The notes under the pieces were generated by a model. It was not told the origin of the DNA. It saw nothing but the letters and a program-made list of their open reading frames with translations, and ran no database searches. Source: Streptomyces xinghaiensis S187 (GTDB taxonomy: Bacteria; Actinomycetota; Actinomycetes; Streptomycetales; Streptomycetaceae). Taken from it: a DNA stretch of 64,000 bases. The DNA is taken from assembly GCF_000220705.2 (NCBI RefSeq), contig NZ_CP023202.1:2666001-2730000 (forward strand). The letters are read 5' to 3'. Below, piece by piece: positions 41,094 through 48,449 of this stretch (within the stretch, counting starts at the first letter, position 1; every line of letters begins with the position of its first letter). The position numbers and the translations under genes were made by a program.

Positions 41094-42368
41094 ATGACGG
41101 GCGCCGGCAGCGACACCGTGCGGACGGCGCCGCCGCTGACCGGGGCATCATCCGCGGCGGCGGTGCCGAATGCGCCGGGCGAGTCCGACGTGAGGTCCGA
41201 CGCCCCGAGCACGCCGGCCGGGCCGGGCACGTCGGACGCCTCCTCCCGTGCGGCCGCGCTGCCCGGCGCGGGGCCGGAGAGCGGCGGGGCCGGCGCACGC
41301 GGACGGCCGCAGCCCCGGCTGCGCGCCCTGGACGGACTGCGGCTCGTCGCCGCCCTGATGGTCGCCTGCTACCACTACGGCGGACGGGACGGCGACATCG
41401 GCCGGGCCTGGGGCACCTCACCCGCCGACCAATTCCCCACCGCCTCACAGGGCTTCGCGTACGGCAGTCTGGGCGTGCAGATCTTCTTCGTCATCAGCGG
41501 CTTCGTGATCTGCATGAGCGGCTGGGGGCGGCCGCTGCGCTCCTTCTTCGCCTCCCGCGTCGCCCGGCTCTACCCGGCCTACTGGGTGGCGGTCGTGCTC
41601 GTCACCCTGGTCTTCGCGCTGCCGTGGGTGGCGTACGACGCCGTCTCGCCCAGCGACGCACTGGTCAACATGACGATGCTGCAGGAGCCGGTGGGTGCCG
41701 AACGGGTCCTGGGCGTGGACTGGACGCTCTGGGTGGAACTGCGGTTCTACGTCCTCTTCGCGCTGTTCGTGGTGGTGCCCGGCGCGACGAGAGGGCGCGT
41801 CCTGGTGTTCTGCGCCGCCTGGACGCTGGCGGCGGCGATGGCCGAAGCGAGTGGGGAACCACTGCCGGCCGTCGTCCTGATGCCGGAGCACTCCGCCTTC
41901 TTCATCGGCGGCATCGGGCTGTTCCTGCTGTACCGGGACCGGCGCGACGCGGTCGCCTGGGGTGTCGTGGGCATCAGCTGGCTGATCGGCCAGAAGTACG
42001 CCGTGGACAACCTCTGGCACCCCGCGGACGTGCCGGCCTTCTCGTACCGGTCGTCGCTGGTCATCATTCTGATCGTCACGGCCGGCTTCGTGGCGGTCGG
42101 CCTCGTCGCGCTGGGACACCTCCGCTGGGCGAACTGGAGATGGCTCACCGTCGCGGGCGCGCTGACCTATCCGTTCTATCTGGTGCACGAACACCTGGGC
42201 TGGGTCACGGTCCAACTGCTGCACCGGACGTGGGGAGTGCCATCAGCCGTGACGTTCGCCGGAACGCTCACCGGGATGCTGATGCTGGCGTGGCTGCTGC
42301 ACCGCTGGGTGGAACGGCCGTTGACGCCGTGGATGCGGCGGATGCTGGCGGACACGCGCCAACGATAG
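41094..42368 (+). CDS. Acyltransferase 3-family membrane protein
   Basis: A 424-residue polytopic O-acyltransferase. RLRALDGLRLVAALMVACYHY is the first helix with the conserved His/Arg context, then GSLGVQIFFVISGFVICMS and FFASRVARLYPAYWVAV, giving about ten helices. These enzymes O-acetylate or succinylate cell-surface polysaccharides using cytosolic acyl-CoA. The N-terminal 75 residues are Ala/Pro/Ser/Gly-rich and probably disordered. It is the last gene of the plus-strand operon, 10 bp after the polysialyltransferase-like gene. The target is likely the Kdn-containing wall polymer. Confidence 0.9.
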   Translation: MTGAGSDTVRTAPPLTGASSAAAVPNAPGESDVRSDAPSTPAGPGTSDASSRAAALPGAGPESGGAGARGRPQPRLRALDGLRLVAALMVACYHYGGRDGDIGRAWGTSPADQFPTASQGFAYGSLGVQIFFVISGFVICMSGWGRPLRSFFASRVARLYPAYWVAVVLVTLVFALPWVAYDAVSPSDALVNMTMLQEPVGAERVLGVDWTLWVELRFYVLFALFVVVPGATRGRVLVFCAAWTLAAAMAEASGEPLPAVVLMPEHSAFFIGGIGLFLLYRDRRDAVAWGVVGISWLIGQKYAVDNLWHPADVPAFSYRSSLVIILIVTAGFVAVGLVALGHLRWANWRWLTVAGALTYPFYLVHEHLGWVTVQLLHRTWGVPSAVTFAGTLTGMLMLAWLLHRWVERPLTPWMRRMLADTRQR

Positions 42369-43256
42369 GTGCACCGGTACAGCGGCAGGAGGCCACAGGC
42401 CAGGGGCGGCGACGGGAGACGCGAGCCGGGACGGGCAGGGACGGACGGGCAGGGACGGACGGGCAGGGTCCCGTCGGGTACCGGTCACGGGCTGGAGGCA
42501 AGGTCACGGAGACTGCGCCCGGCAAGGCCATCCCTCACAGGGACCGATCCGGCCAACGATCCGGAGACCGGTCTCGGTCGGGGCGCCGGACGGGGACGGT
42601 TCGGTGGCTTCGGAAGGGGAGGGTACGGCGGCGCCGGAAGGGGACGGTGCGGTGCCTCGGATGCGTCGCGGGCTGTCCGGCCCGGTGGGTGGTTGGGGTT
42701 ACGGCGCCGGGTGGGCGGCGCGTTGGTGGTGGCTGGTGCGTCGCGGGCCGACGGGTGTCGTTTGGGTGGGGGTTACGGCATCCGTGCTGGGGGCGGCCCC
42801 GTGGTCGGTCGTCTATCCGGTGCTGTGCGCGCCCGGGGTCGTGTTTGAAAAGCATGGCGTGGCTGGTGCCGGTGGGGGTGCGCGGAAGCACACGCGCGCC
42901 TGGGCTTCTCGACTTCCCGTTCGTCGTGGCGGGCTGTCGGTGGTGACGGTCGTGGCGGGTAGCGGCGCGACGGGCTCGTTTCTCTCCTCTTGACGGTTAC
43001 CTCTTGCCCGTCACCTCTAGCCTCTCGCCGGTTGCTGGTTGCTGGTCGGTGGGGGCTGTGGACGGCTCGTGCCCGTGGAGGCCGAGGTGCCTGCCGTCGC
43101 CGGTACGCGTCGACGCCGAGGGCCGTGCCCCCTGCCAGGTGTTGCCCGCCCGGTGGCCGCGCAGGGTGGGCGTCAGGTTCTGGTTTCGGGCAGGGGTGTG
43201 GGCCCCTCCGCGTGGTGGCGAAGGGGCTGGCGCCGGTGGCTCCCGAGGGGCGGCGG
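42369..43256. other. Gene-free accessory DNA with tandem repeats and left inverted repeat
   Basis: No credible gene was found on either strand. A GGGACGGACGGGCA-type tandem repeat occupies about 42428-42470. The left arm of a long inverted repeat runs from 42679 to 42960 (see separate entry). The last 300 bp, before the HNH gene stop at 43257, hold nothing recognised. Confidence 0.6.
42679..42960 (+). repeat. Left arm of long inverted repeat flanking the HNH gene
   Basis: This 282-bp stretch matches, in inverted orientation and at roughly nine of ten bases by eye, the segment 45053-45332. The arms start with GGCCCGGTGGG at the outer edge and keep long identical blocks, such as one around 42840-42880 containing GAAAAGCATGGCGTGGCTGG. 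Neither arm encodes a convincing protein. Confidence 0.85.
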
Positions 43257-44606
43257 CTACGTGATGTGGGCGAGGGGCTGGGGTGGGTTGGTGTAGGTGT
43301 GGCCCGTCGGTGCGGTCCAGGTGACTTCGCCGGTGTCGGGGTTGCGCTGCACCTGCCATGCGGTGCGGTGTTTCAGCAGGTGGTGGCGTCGGCACAGCGG
43401 CATCAGATTGTCCGGCTCCGTCGCCCCACCCGCTTGCGGGTTCTCGTGGTTGAAGGGCTGGATGTGGTCCAGGTCGCAGCGGTGGGCGGGCATCTGGCAG
43501 GAGGGGAAGGTACAGGTCATGTCGCGGGCGGTGACGTGGCGTTGGGTCTCGGCGGTGGGCTTGTAGGTGGTCGGATCGGTCTTGACCAGCAGCCCGGTCT
43601 TCGGGTGGGTGATCAGACGCCGCCAGATCGTGCCCGGAGCGAAAGCCACCTCCCGCACCTGCCCAGCACTGATCGGCCCGTAGCCCTTGAGCTGTCCGGG
43701 CTCCTCATCCGCCCCGATCAACGTGTCGAGGGACACCGTCACCTGCACCACCGCCGCCGACCGGCCACCCGCAGTTGCCTCTCCGGCGGGGCGGTTGACG
43801 ACCAGGTCATACAGAGCGTCCACCCGCTTCTGGTTCAGCGTGCGCCCGTCATCGCCGAACGTGGCGGCGTGCGCATCGACGGCAGCATCCAACTGCGCGG
43901 CTTGCGGGGTGGGGAGGAACGCGGTCCAGGTGGCCATACCGTCCTCGGTCGCGCGGTGCCAGATCGTGCGGTCCTCCCGCCGCCGGCGATGCCGCACCTC
44001 CGCCCCCAGCGGATCCGCCTGCAGCACCGCCCGGTTCAACGCCCGCCGAGTCTGGCCGACGACTGGCCCGGCATCTTGGGCAGCACCATGCCTCCACCCG
44101 CCGGCGGCCTCCGGGTCGAGGGTGCCGGTGACCTCCGTCACCGCCTTCGCCTGCAGATAACAGATCTCCCCGCGCTCCAACAGGCCGACGGTGGTGGGGA
44201 AACGGCCCTCCAGGGCGGTGGCGACCGCCAGACGCTCCGCGGCCGTGTTCCCCGATAGCTTCAACGCACAGGCAACATCCTCACAGGCGAAGTCCCAGTC
44301 ATAGTCCGCCCAGCCCATCCCATCCGGCCTCGCATCCAGAGCATCCGCCTCGATATCCGCCAGCAGACCCACCTGCTGCGCCTGAATCCAGGAGGTGTGC
44401 CGCTCCCAGGCCTTCAAAGCATCGATCCGCCCAGTCGTGGAAAGCTGACCGCGCTCCAACAGGCCGAGCATCGCCGCCGTCTGCGGACCCGGCACAGCCG
44501 ACGCCAGATGCGCGGCCCACTCATCCGCCGTCACCGGCTCTCCCCGCGGGCCGGTGGTGTCCCCGGTCGTGGCCGTGTCGTCGTGGTCGAGCAGCGTGGC
44601 CTGCAT
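43257..44606 (-). CDS. DUF222/HNH endonuclease (13E12 repeat family)
   Basis: A 449-residue protein. Residues about 15-300 are the helical DUF222 domain (ADEWAAHLASAVPG, ARPDGMGWADYDWDFACEDVACAL, GRFPTTVGLLERGEICYLQAKAVTE). The C-terminal HNH nuclease has CTFPSCQMPAHRCDLDH, IQPFNHENP and NLMPLCRRHHLLKH, with zinc Cys and catalytic His present. In mycobacteria this family occupies repeated REP13E12 loci, some used as prophage attachment sites; its physiological role is unknown. ATG 44606 has GGGGGGA upstream. The gene is lower in G+C than its neighbours and lies inside a 280-bp inverted repeat pair, which suggests a mobile or rearranged segment. Confidence 0.9.
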   Translation of the reverse strand: MQATLLDHDDTATTGDTTGPRGEPVTADEWAAHLASAVPGPQTAAMLGLLERGQLSTTGRIDALKAWERHTSWIQAQQVGLLADIEADALDARPDGMGWADYDWDFACEDVACALKLSGNTAAERLAVATALEGRFPTTVGLLERGEICYLQAKAVTEVTGTLDPEAAGGWRHGAAQDAGPVVGQTRRALNRAVLQADPLGAEVRHRRRREDRTIWHRATEDGMATWTAFLPTPQAAQLDAAVDAHAATFGDDGRTLNQKRVDALYDLVVNRPAGEATAGGRSAAVVQVTVSLDTLIGADEEPGQLKGYGPISAGQVREVAFAPGTIWRRLITHPKTGLLVKTDPTTYKPTAETQRHVTARDMTCTFPSCQMPAHRCDLDHIQPFNHENPQAGGATEPDNLMPLCRRHHLLKHRTAWQVQRNPDTGEVTWTAPTGHTYTNPPQPLAHIT

Positions 44607-44891
44607 GACATTCCCCCCGTCCGAATCACCCGCGTGAACTCCCGCCCTCACGCAGCGAGTTCCTACCCCCTATTTTCCGTCACGGACGGTGATGAATCCA
44701 GGTCCAGGACACGGAACCACCCGAACGAGTGAGCGAAAGCGGACCCGGGAACTCCACCCATGGCCCACACCGAACACCAGCAACGCCACCCACCACCACG
44801 GCCCTGCGACCCAGCTCGCCACGACGGCGGAGCAGCCCGACACCCCCACCGCGCCCGCTCCCGGCTTCCGCGACCCCCGACCGGGCACCAC

Positions 44892-44960
44892 GTCACCGCC
44901 GACGCCCCACCCAGGTCATCCCCGATGCCCCACCCAGGTCATCGCTGACGCCCCACCCAC
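44892..44960. repeat. Three tandem 23-bp repeats upstream of the HNH gene
   Basis: Units at 44892-44914, 44915-44937 and 44938-44960 begin GTCA and end GCCCCACCCA(G/C), with a few substitutions in the middle. They lie about 285 bp upstream of the HNH start and could be protein-binding iterons or a plain minisatellite. Confidence 0.8.
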
Positions 44961-45052
44961 AACCGGACCTCACCGCCGGACCGCCCCCGGAAGAACCTCG
45001 CCAGCCCGACCCCAGCGGCAGCCGACACCGCCCGCAGCAGCCACACCGCCAC

Positions 45053-45332
45053 CCACCCGCGACCGCCACCACCGACAGCCCGCCACGACGAACGGGAAGC
45101 CGAGAAGCCCAGGCGCGCGTGTGCCCCCGCAACCACCCACCGGCACCAGCCACGCCATGCTTTTCAAGACGACCCCGGGCGCGCACGGCACCGGATAGAC
45201 GACCGACCACGGGGCCACCCCCGACACGGATGCCGTAACCCCCACCACAACGACATCCGTCGGCCCGCGACGCACCCGCCACCACCACCGCGCCGCCCAC
45301 CCGGCGCCGTAACCCCAACCCCCCACCGGGCC
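45053..45332 (-). repeat. Right arm of long inverted repeat flanking the HNH gene
   Basis: Inverted counterpart of 42679-42960. Outer and inner ends correspond, with a few small insertions and substitutions. The outer flanks of the two arms show no clear target duplication. Confidence 0.85.
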
Positions 45333-45482
45333 GCAACTCACGCCTCGGCAGCAGCCGCCACTCGTCGACCCGCCGACCCAGCACCCCGCACACCACCCCG
45401 CCGACCCGACCCGCCGCGCCCCCACCGCACCGAAGGCCGGCCGTTCCCGGCCCGTGTCTCGCACCGACGGACCCTGCCACGG

Positions 45483-45514
45483 ATCCACCGGTCCACCGAT
45501 CCACCGATCCACCG
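45483..45514. repeat. Four 8-bp tandem repeats (ATCCACCG type)
   Basis: Units are ATCCACCG, GTCCACCG, ATCCACCG and ATCCACCG. A short microsatellite outside the right inverted-repeat arm. Confidence 0.8.
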
Positions 45515-45645
45515 ACCGGCCGTGCGCCAACCGCACACCGAACTCGGACCGCACTTGGACCAACCTCGCGCCGACCGCACACCCACCTCGCACCCACCTC
45601 GCACCGGCGGCGCGTCAGCCGCGAGCCCGCCGGCCCGGGGCCCGC

Positions 45646-46005
45646 CTACGTCAGCAAGTGCGGGGCGTGCGTCTCGACGGCCTGCATCAACTGCCGCTTC
45701 GACGGGTTGATCAGTGGATGGCCTGCCACGGTCACCGTTGGCACGGTTTCGTTCCCGTTCGCCACCGAGCGGACGAAGGCCGCGGCTTCCTCGTCCCGCC
45801 AGATGTTCACTTCGGTATACCGGAGCCGCGCGAAGCGCAGGCGCAGGCGCAGCTTCATGCAGAACGGGCAGCCCGGCCGCCAGTAGACGACCACACCCTC
45901 GCCCGCCCTCTCGCCCACTTCCTGATCCACGCCCTCGCCTACTCCCTGATCCATACCCTCGCCAGCTCCCTCATCCCCACCCTCACCCTCACCCTGCCGC
46001 CTCAT
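45646..46005 (-). CDS. Glutaredoxin-like protein (mycoredoxin type)
   Basis: A 119-residue thioredoxin-fold protein. The active site is GVVVYWRPGCPFCMKLRL with CPFC, followed by YTEVNIWRDEEAAAFVRSV and the cis-Pro site ETVPTVTVAG. Actinobacterial members reduce mycothiol-mixed disulfides (mycoredoxin). An extra N-terminal segment of about 36 residues is made of acidic GEGVDQ-type octads, encoded by three 24-bp repeats at about 45910-45981. The start overlaps the regulator stop (ATGA), so the two genes are translationally coupled. Redox-linked regulation by the XRE gene is a plausible inference. Confidence 0.87.
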   Translation of the reverse strand: MRRQGEGEGGDEGAGEGMDQGVGEGVDQEVGERAGEGVVVYWRPGCPFCMKLRLRLRFARLRYTEVNIWRDEEAAAFVRSVANGNETVPTVTVAGHPLINPSKRQLMQAVETHAPHLLT

Positions 46006-46280
46006 GCGGACAACGCTCGTTCCTGCTCACTGCCCGCGTCCTCCGCGCAGGACGCGGCCAACTCGTCAAGGGACAGCCCCAGCACTCCGGCCAGTGCCGC
46101 CACCGTGAAGAAGGCCGGTGTCGGGGCCCGGCCGGTCTCGATCTTCCGCAGCGTCTCCGCCGAGACCCCGGCCGCCGCGGCGACCTCCACCATGCTGCGG
46201 TCGCCACGGGCCAGGCGCAGCAACGCACCGAACCGTTCACCGCGCTGCCATTCCCACGGACTCAGAGGAGTTCTCACCAT
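46002..46280 (-). CDS. XRE-family transcriptional regulator
   Basis: A 92-residue regulator that is essentially one helix-turn-helix domain: FGALLRLARGDRSMVEVAAAAGVS, AETLRKIETGRAPTPAFFTVAAL. A short C-terminal tail contains Cys and acidic residues. ATG 46280 is 6 nt after TAGTAT, so the message is likely leaderless. The palindrome CTAATACCGGTATAAG at 46290-46305 overlaps the promoter and is a likely autoregulatory operator. The glutaredoxin gene follows with a 4-nt overlap. Confidence 0.9.
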   Translation of the reverse strand: MVRTPLSPWEWQRGERFGALLRLARGDRSMVEVAAAAGVSAETLRKIETGRAPTPAFFTVAALAGVLGLSLDELAASCAEDAGSEQERALSA

Positions 46281-46289
46281 GCCGTGATA

Positions 46290-46305
46290 CTAATACCGGT
46301 ATAAG
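46290..46305. promoter_or_regulatory. Palindromic operator at the XRE promoter
   Basis: ATACCGGTAT (46293-46302) is a perfect palindrome, extended to 16 bp with one mismatched pair. It overlaps the -10 region of the xre-glutaredoxin transcript and is A+T-rich against the background. It may also affect the map gene on the right. Confidence 0.65.
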
Positions 46306-46401
46306 AATTGGACGACGGCGCCGCGTCGTGCCATGCCGCGCCGTGCCCACCGCTACGGGTGCGCTCGGCCGTACGACCGGCGCCGACGGCATGGAGACGG
46401 A

Positions 46402-47181
46402 GTGTCCCAGGACATGGTGGAGATCAAGACCGATACGGCGCTGGAAGCGATGCGGGAAGCCGGGCGCGTCGTGGCCCACGCGCTCGCCGCCGCCCGGGAC
46501 GCGGCGGGCGTGGGGGTGTCACTGCGCGAACTCGACGAGGCGGCCCGCGCCGTGCTGTCCGAAGCCGGGGCGCGCTCTCCCTTCCTCGGCTATCGGCCGT
46601 CCTTCGCGCCCACCCCGTTTCCGGCGGTGATCTGCACCTCCGTCAACGAGGCCGTCGTCCACGGAATCCCCACCGATGACAGGCTCCGGGACGGCGATCT
46701 GGTGAGTATCGACTGCGGGGCGGAGCTGGACGGCTGGACGGGGGATGCCGCCATCAGCTTCACCGTCGGCACGCCCCGGCCGGCCGATCTGGAGCTGATC
46801 GGGGCCACCGAGAAAGCGCTCGCCGCGGGGATCGCCGCGGCGGTAACCGGCCGGCGGATCGGTGACATCTCCCACGCCATCCAGTCCGTCGCGCTGGCGG
46901 CCCGCTGCGGTATGCCCCGGGACTTCGGCGGGCACGGCATCGGCCGGCGCATGCACGAGGACCCGCACGTCCCCAACCGCGGTCGTCCCGGACGGGGTTT
47001 CCCGCTGCGCCACGGCCTGGTGCTGGCCCTGGAGCCGATGTTCATGGCGGGCGGGGGCGACGACTACCGGACCGAACCGGACGGCTGGACGCTGTCCACC
47101 ACGGACGGCAGCCGGGCGGCCCATGTCGAGCACACCGTCGCGATCACGGAGGACGGCCCCCGTGTCCTGACCCTGCCCTGA
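46402..47181 (+). CDS. map: Type I methionine aminopeptidase
   Basis: A 259-residue metallopeptidase that removes N-terminal Met from nascent proteins. Metal ligands are seen in LVSIDCGAELDGWTGDAAISF (two Asp), GGHGIGRRM (His), LALEPMFM (Glu) and AAHVEHTVAI (Glu). FPAVICTSVNEAVVHGIP is the substrate-site block. GTG 46402 is preferred because GGAG lies 6 nt upstream; ATG 46414 is an alternative. It is likely a second, non-essential copy, since Streptomyces genomes usually have another map in the ribosomal-protein operon; that is general knowledge, not seen here. Confidence 0.93.
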   Translation: MSQDMVEIKTDTALEAMREAGRVVAHALAAARDAAGVGVSLRELDEAARAVLSEAGARSPFLGYRPSFAPTPFPAVICTSVNEAVVHGIPTDDRLRDGDLVSIDCGAELDGWTGDAAISFTVGTPRPADLELIGATEKALAAGIAAAVTGRRIGDISHAIQSVALAARCGMPRDFGGHGIGRRMHEDPHVPNRGRPGRGFPLRHGLVLALEPMFMAGGGDDYRTEPDGWTLSTTDGSRAAHVEHTVAITEDGPRVLTLP

Positions 47182-47482
47182 CACCGGCCCGGCTCCGCTC
47201 TCGGCCTTCCGCGCGCCCCCTTGGCTCACCACGGCGCCGCGCGTCGCGTGCCGCCCCCTCGGGTGCCCCGGTCACCTGTTCGGTGGCGCGACCGCTCTCG
47301 TCCCGGTCTCCTCCCGCTCTCCTCCCGGTGTCTCCTCCCGGGCCACCCGAGTGGCCAGCTTCTCAAGGGAGATGTCGGTCGAAGGTCGCGGGCCCGCAGG
47401 AGCCGCGCCGGGGAGGAAGCGCTACGGGGCCGGCGCGGTCCCCGGCCTTCACGACCGCTTCGGCGGCAGGGGCCGCGGCCCC
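47182..47482. other. Intergenic region between convergent map and GNAT genes
   Basis: No gene was recognised. CTCCTCCCG-type pyrimidine-rich repeats occur around 47300-47340. No strong hairpin was found. Confidence 0.4.
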
Positions 47483-48166
47483 TCATCCCGTCCCGGTGAA
47501 AGGTACGGACTCCCGGGGCAGGCCGAGGAGTTCACGGCACGGTTCCAGGCCGTGGATCTCCACCGGAACGGTGCGGTGGGCCTCCCAGCCGGCACGGTCC
47601 AGACGCATCCGGCACAGGGTCCGGGCCTCCCCCCGTACCGCCAGCACCGTCTCGCCGTCCGGGCGGTAGCCGCATTTCCGGGACACGGCGATCGACCGCG
47701 GGTTGTCCGTCATGGCTGCCGTGGTCATGGCGCGGGCACCCAGCCCCTCGAAAGCCAGGTGCAGCACAGCGGCACGCATCTCGGTGCCGATGCCCTTGCC
47801 CTGGTGCGCCATGCCGAGCCAGGAGCCGGTCTCGCCCTCGCGCGTCACGGCGAAGTCGCTGGTCACCATGTCCTGCCGGCCGACGACTCGGCCGTCGCGG
47901 AGCACCGCGAGACTCAGCGTCCACTTGTCGGGGCTCCACTCCGCCACGGTGCGCAGCACGTGCTGGAAGGTGGAGCGGCCGCGCTCCTCGGGGGTTCCGT
48001 CCGTCCACGGGAAGGAGAACGGCATCTCCGCCGGGTCGTGCACCCCGTCCGCCGCTACGGCGGCCAGCGCGTCCAGCAACGCGATGTCCGGGACGCGCAG
48101 TTCCAGGCGCGGGGTGGTGATGCGCAGTCCGTAGAGCGGCCAGTAGTGCGAGTCGCGCGTTTCCAT
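47483..48166 (-). CDS. GNAT-family N-acetyltransferase (RimJ/RimL type)
   Basis: A 227-residue acetyltransferase of the RimJ/RimL type. GLRITTPRLELRVPD opens the domain; VVGRQDMVTSDFAVTREGETGSWLG and HQGKGIGTEMRAAVLHLAFEGL (acetyl-CoA loop), then ATMTTAAMTDNPRSIAVSRKCGY-like sequence close it. Substrate may be a protein N-terminus, amino acid or antibiotic; sequence does not decide. ATG 48166 (METRDSHYW) is chosen; upstream in-frame sequence is low complexity. It lies downstream of a repeat-rich gap after the gluconate permease gene. Confidence 0.87.
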   Translation of the reverse strand: METRDSHYWPLYGLRITTPRLELRVPDIALLDALAAVAADGVHDPAEMPFSFPWTDGTPEERGRSTFQHVLRTVAEWSPDKWTLSLAVLRDGRVVGRQDMVTSDFAVTREGETGSWLGMAHQGKGIGTEMRAAVLHLAFEGLGARAMTTAAMTDNPRSIAVSRKCGYRPDGETVLAVRGEARTLCRMRLDRAGWEAHRTVPVEIHGLEPCRELLGLPRESVPFTGTG

Positions 48167-48294
48167 GACGGAATCCTGCCGGACGCACAAGGGCCCGTCG
48201 AAGGCATTACGGGAGGGCCGGGCCGGCCCGGAGGCAGGGCCCGGGGCTCGGCCGGGCGCCGCAGCCCGCCGGCCCCGCCGAGCCACCGGCTCAC

Positions 48295-48445
48295 CGGGAC
48301 CGGCGGGGCCACCGGGCTCACTGGCCCGGCCGGACTGACAGGTCTGCCGGGTCCAACCGGACTGACAGGACTCACCGGGCTGGCCGGGCTGACCGGACTG
48401 CCCGGGCTGACCGGACTGCCCGGGCTGACCGGGCTGACAGAACCT
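48295..48445. repeat. 9-bp-periodic repeat array
   Basis: Units of the GGACTGACC/GGGCTGACC type and an 18-bp GGACTGCCCGGGCTGACC doublet repeat across about 150 bp between the gluconate permease stop and the GNAT start. One plus-strand frame reads as Gly-Leu-Thr/Pro triplets, like collagen, but it has no gene context. Confidence 0.8.
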
Positions 48446-48449
48446 CCCG

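Larger units (their letters stand above)
44607..45645. other. Gene-free accessory DNA with tandem repeats and right inverted repeat
   Basis: No convincing gene lies in this 1-kb stretch. It holds three tandem 23-bp units (44892-44960), the right arm of the long inverted repeat (45053-45332) and four 8-bp TCCACCG-type units at 45483-45514. The stretch from 45520 to 45640 shows only Thr/Pro-type low-complexity codons. Confidence 0.6.

Noticed and set aside
42535..42891. Small minus-strand frame in the left inverted-repeat arm (with TGTSHAMLFK also found in the right arm)
   Set aside because: The shared peptide is due to the repeated DNA. The two copies diverge and stop at different points, so no coding constraint is apparent.
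43004..43296. Short plus-strand frames just downstream of the HNH gene
   Set aside because: Three overlapping frames of similar length with no shared features or starts; typical of unconstrained G+C-rich DNA.
42679..45332. Inverted-repeat segment considered as a classical insertion sequence
   Set aside because: No transposase gene and no visible target-site duplication; the repeats are far longer than IS ends. It is reported as an unclassified element.
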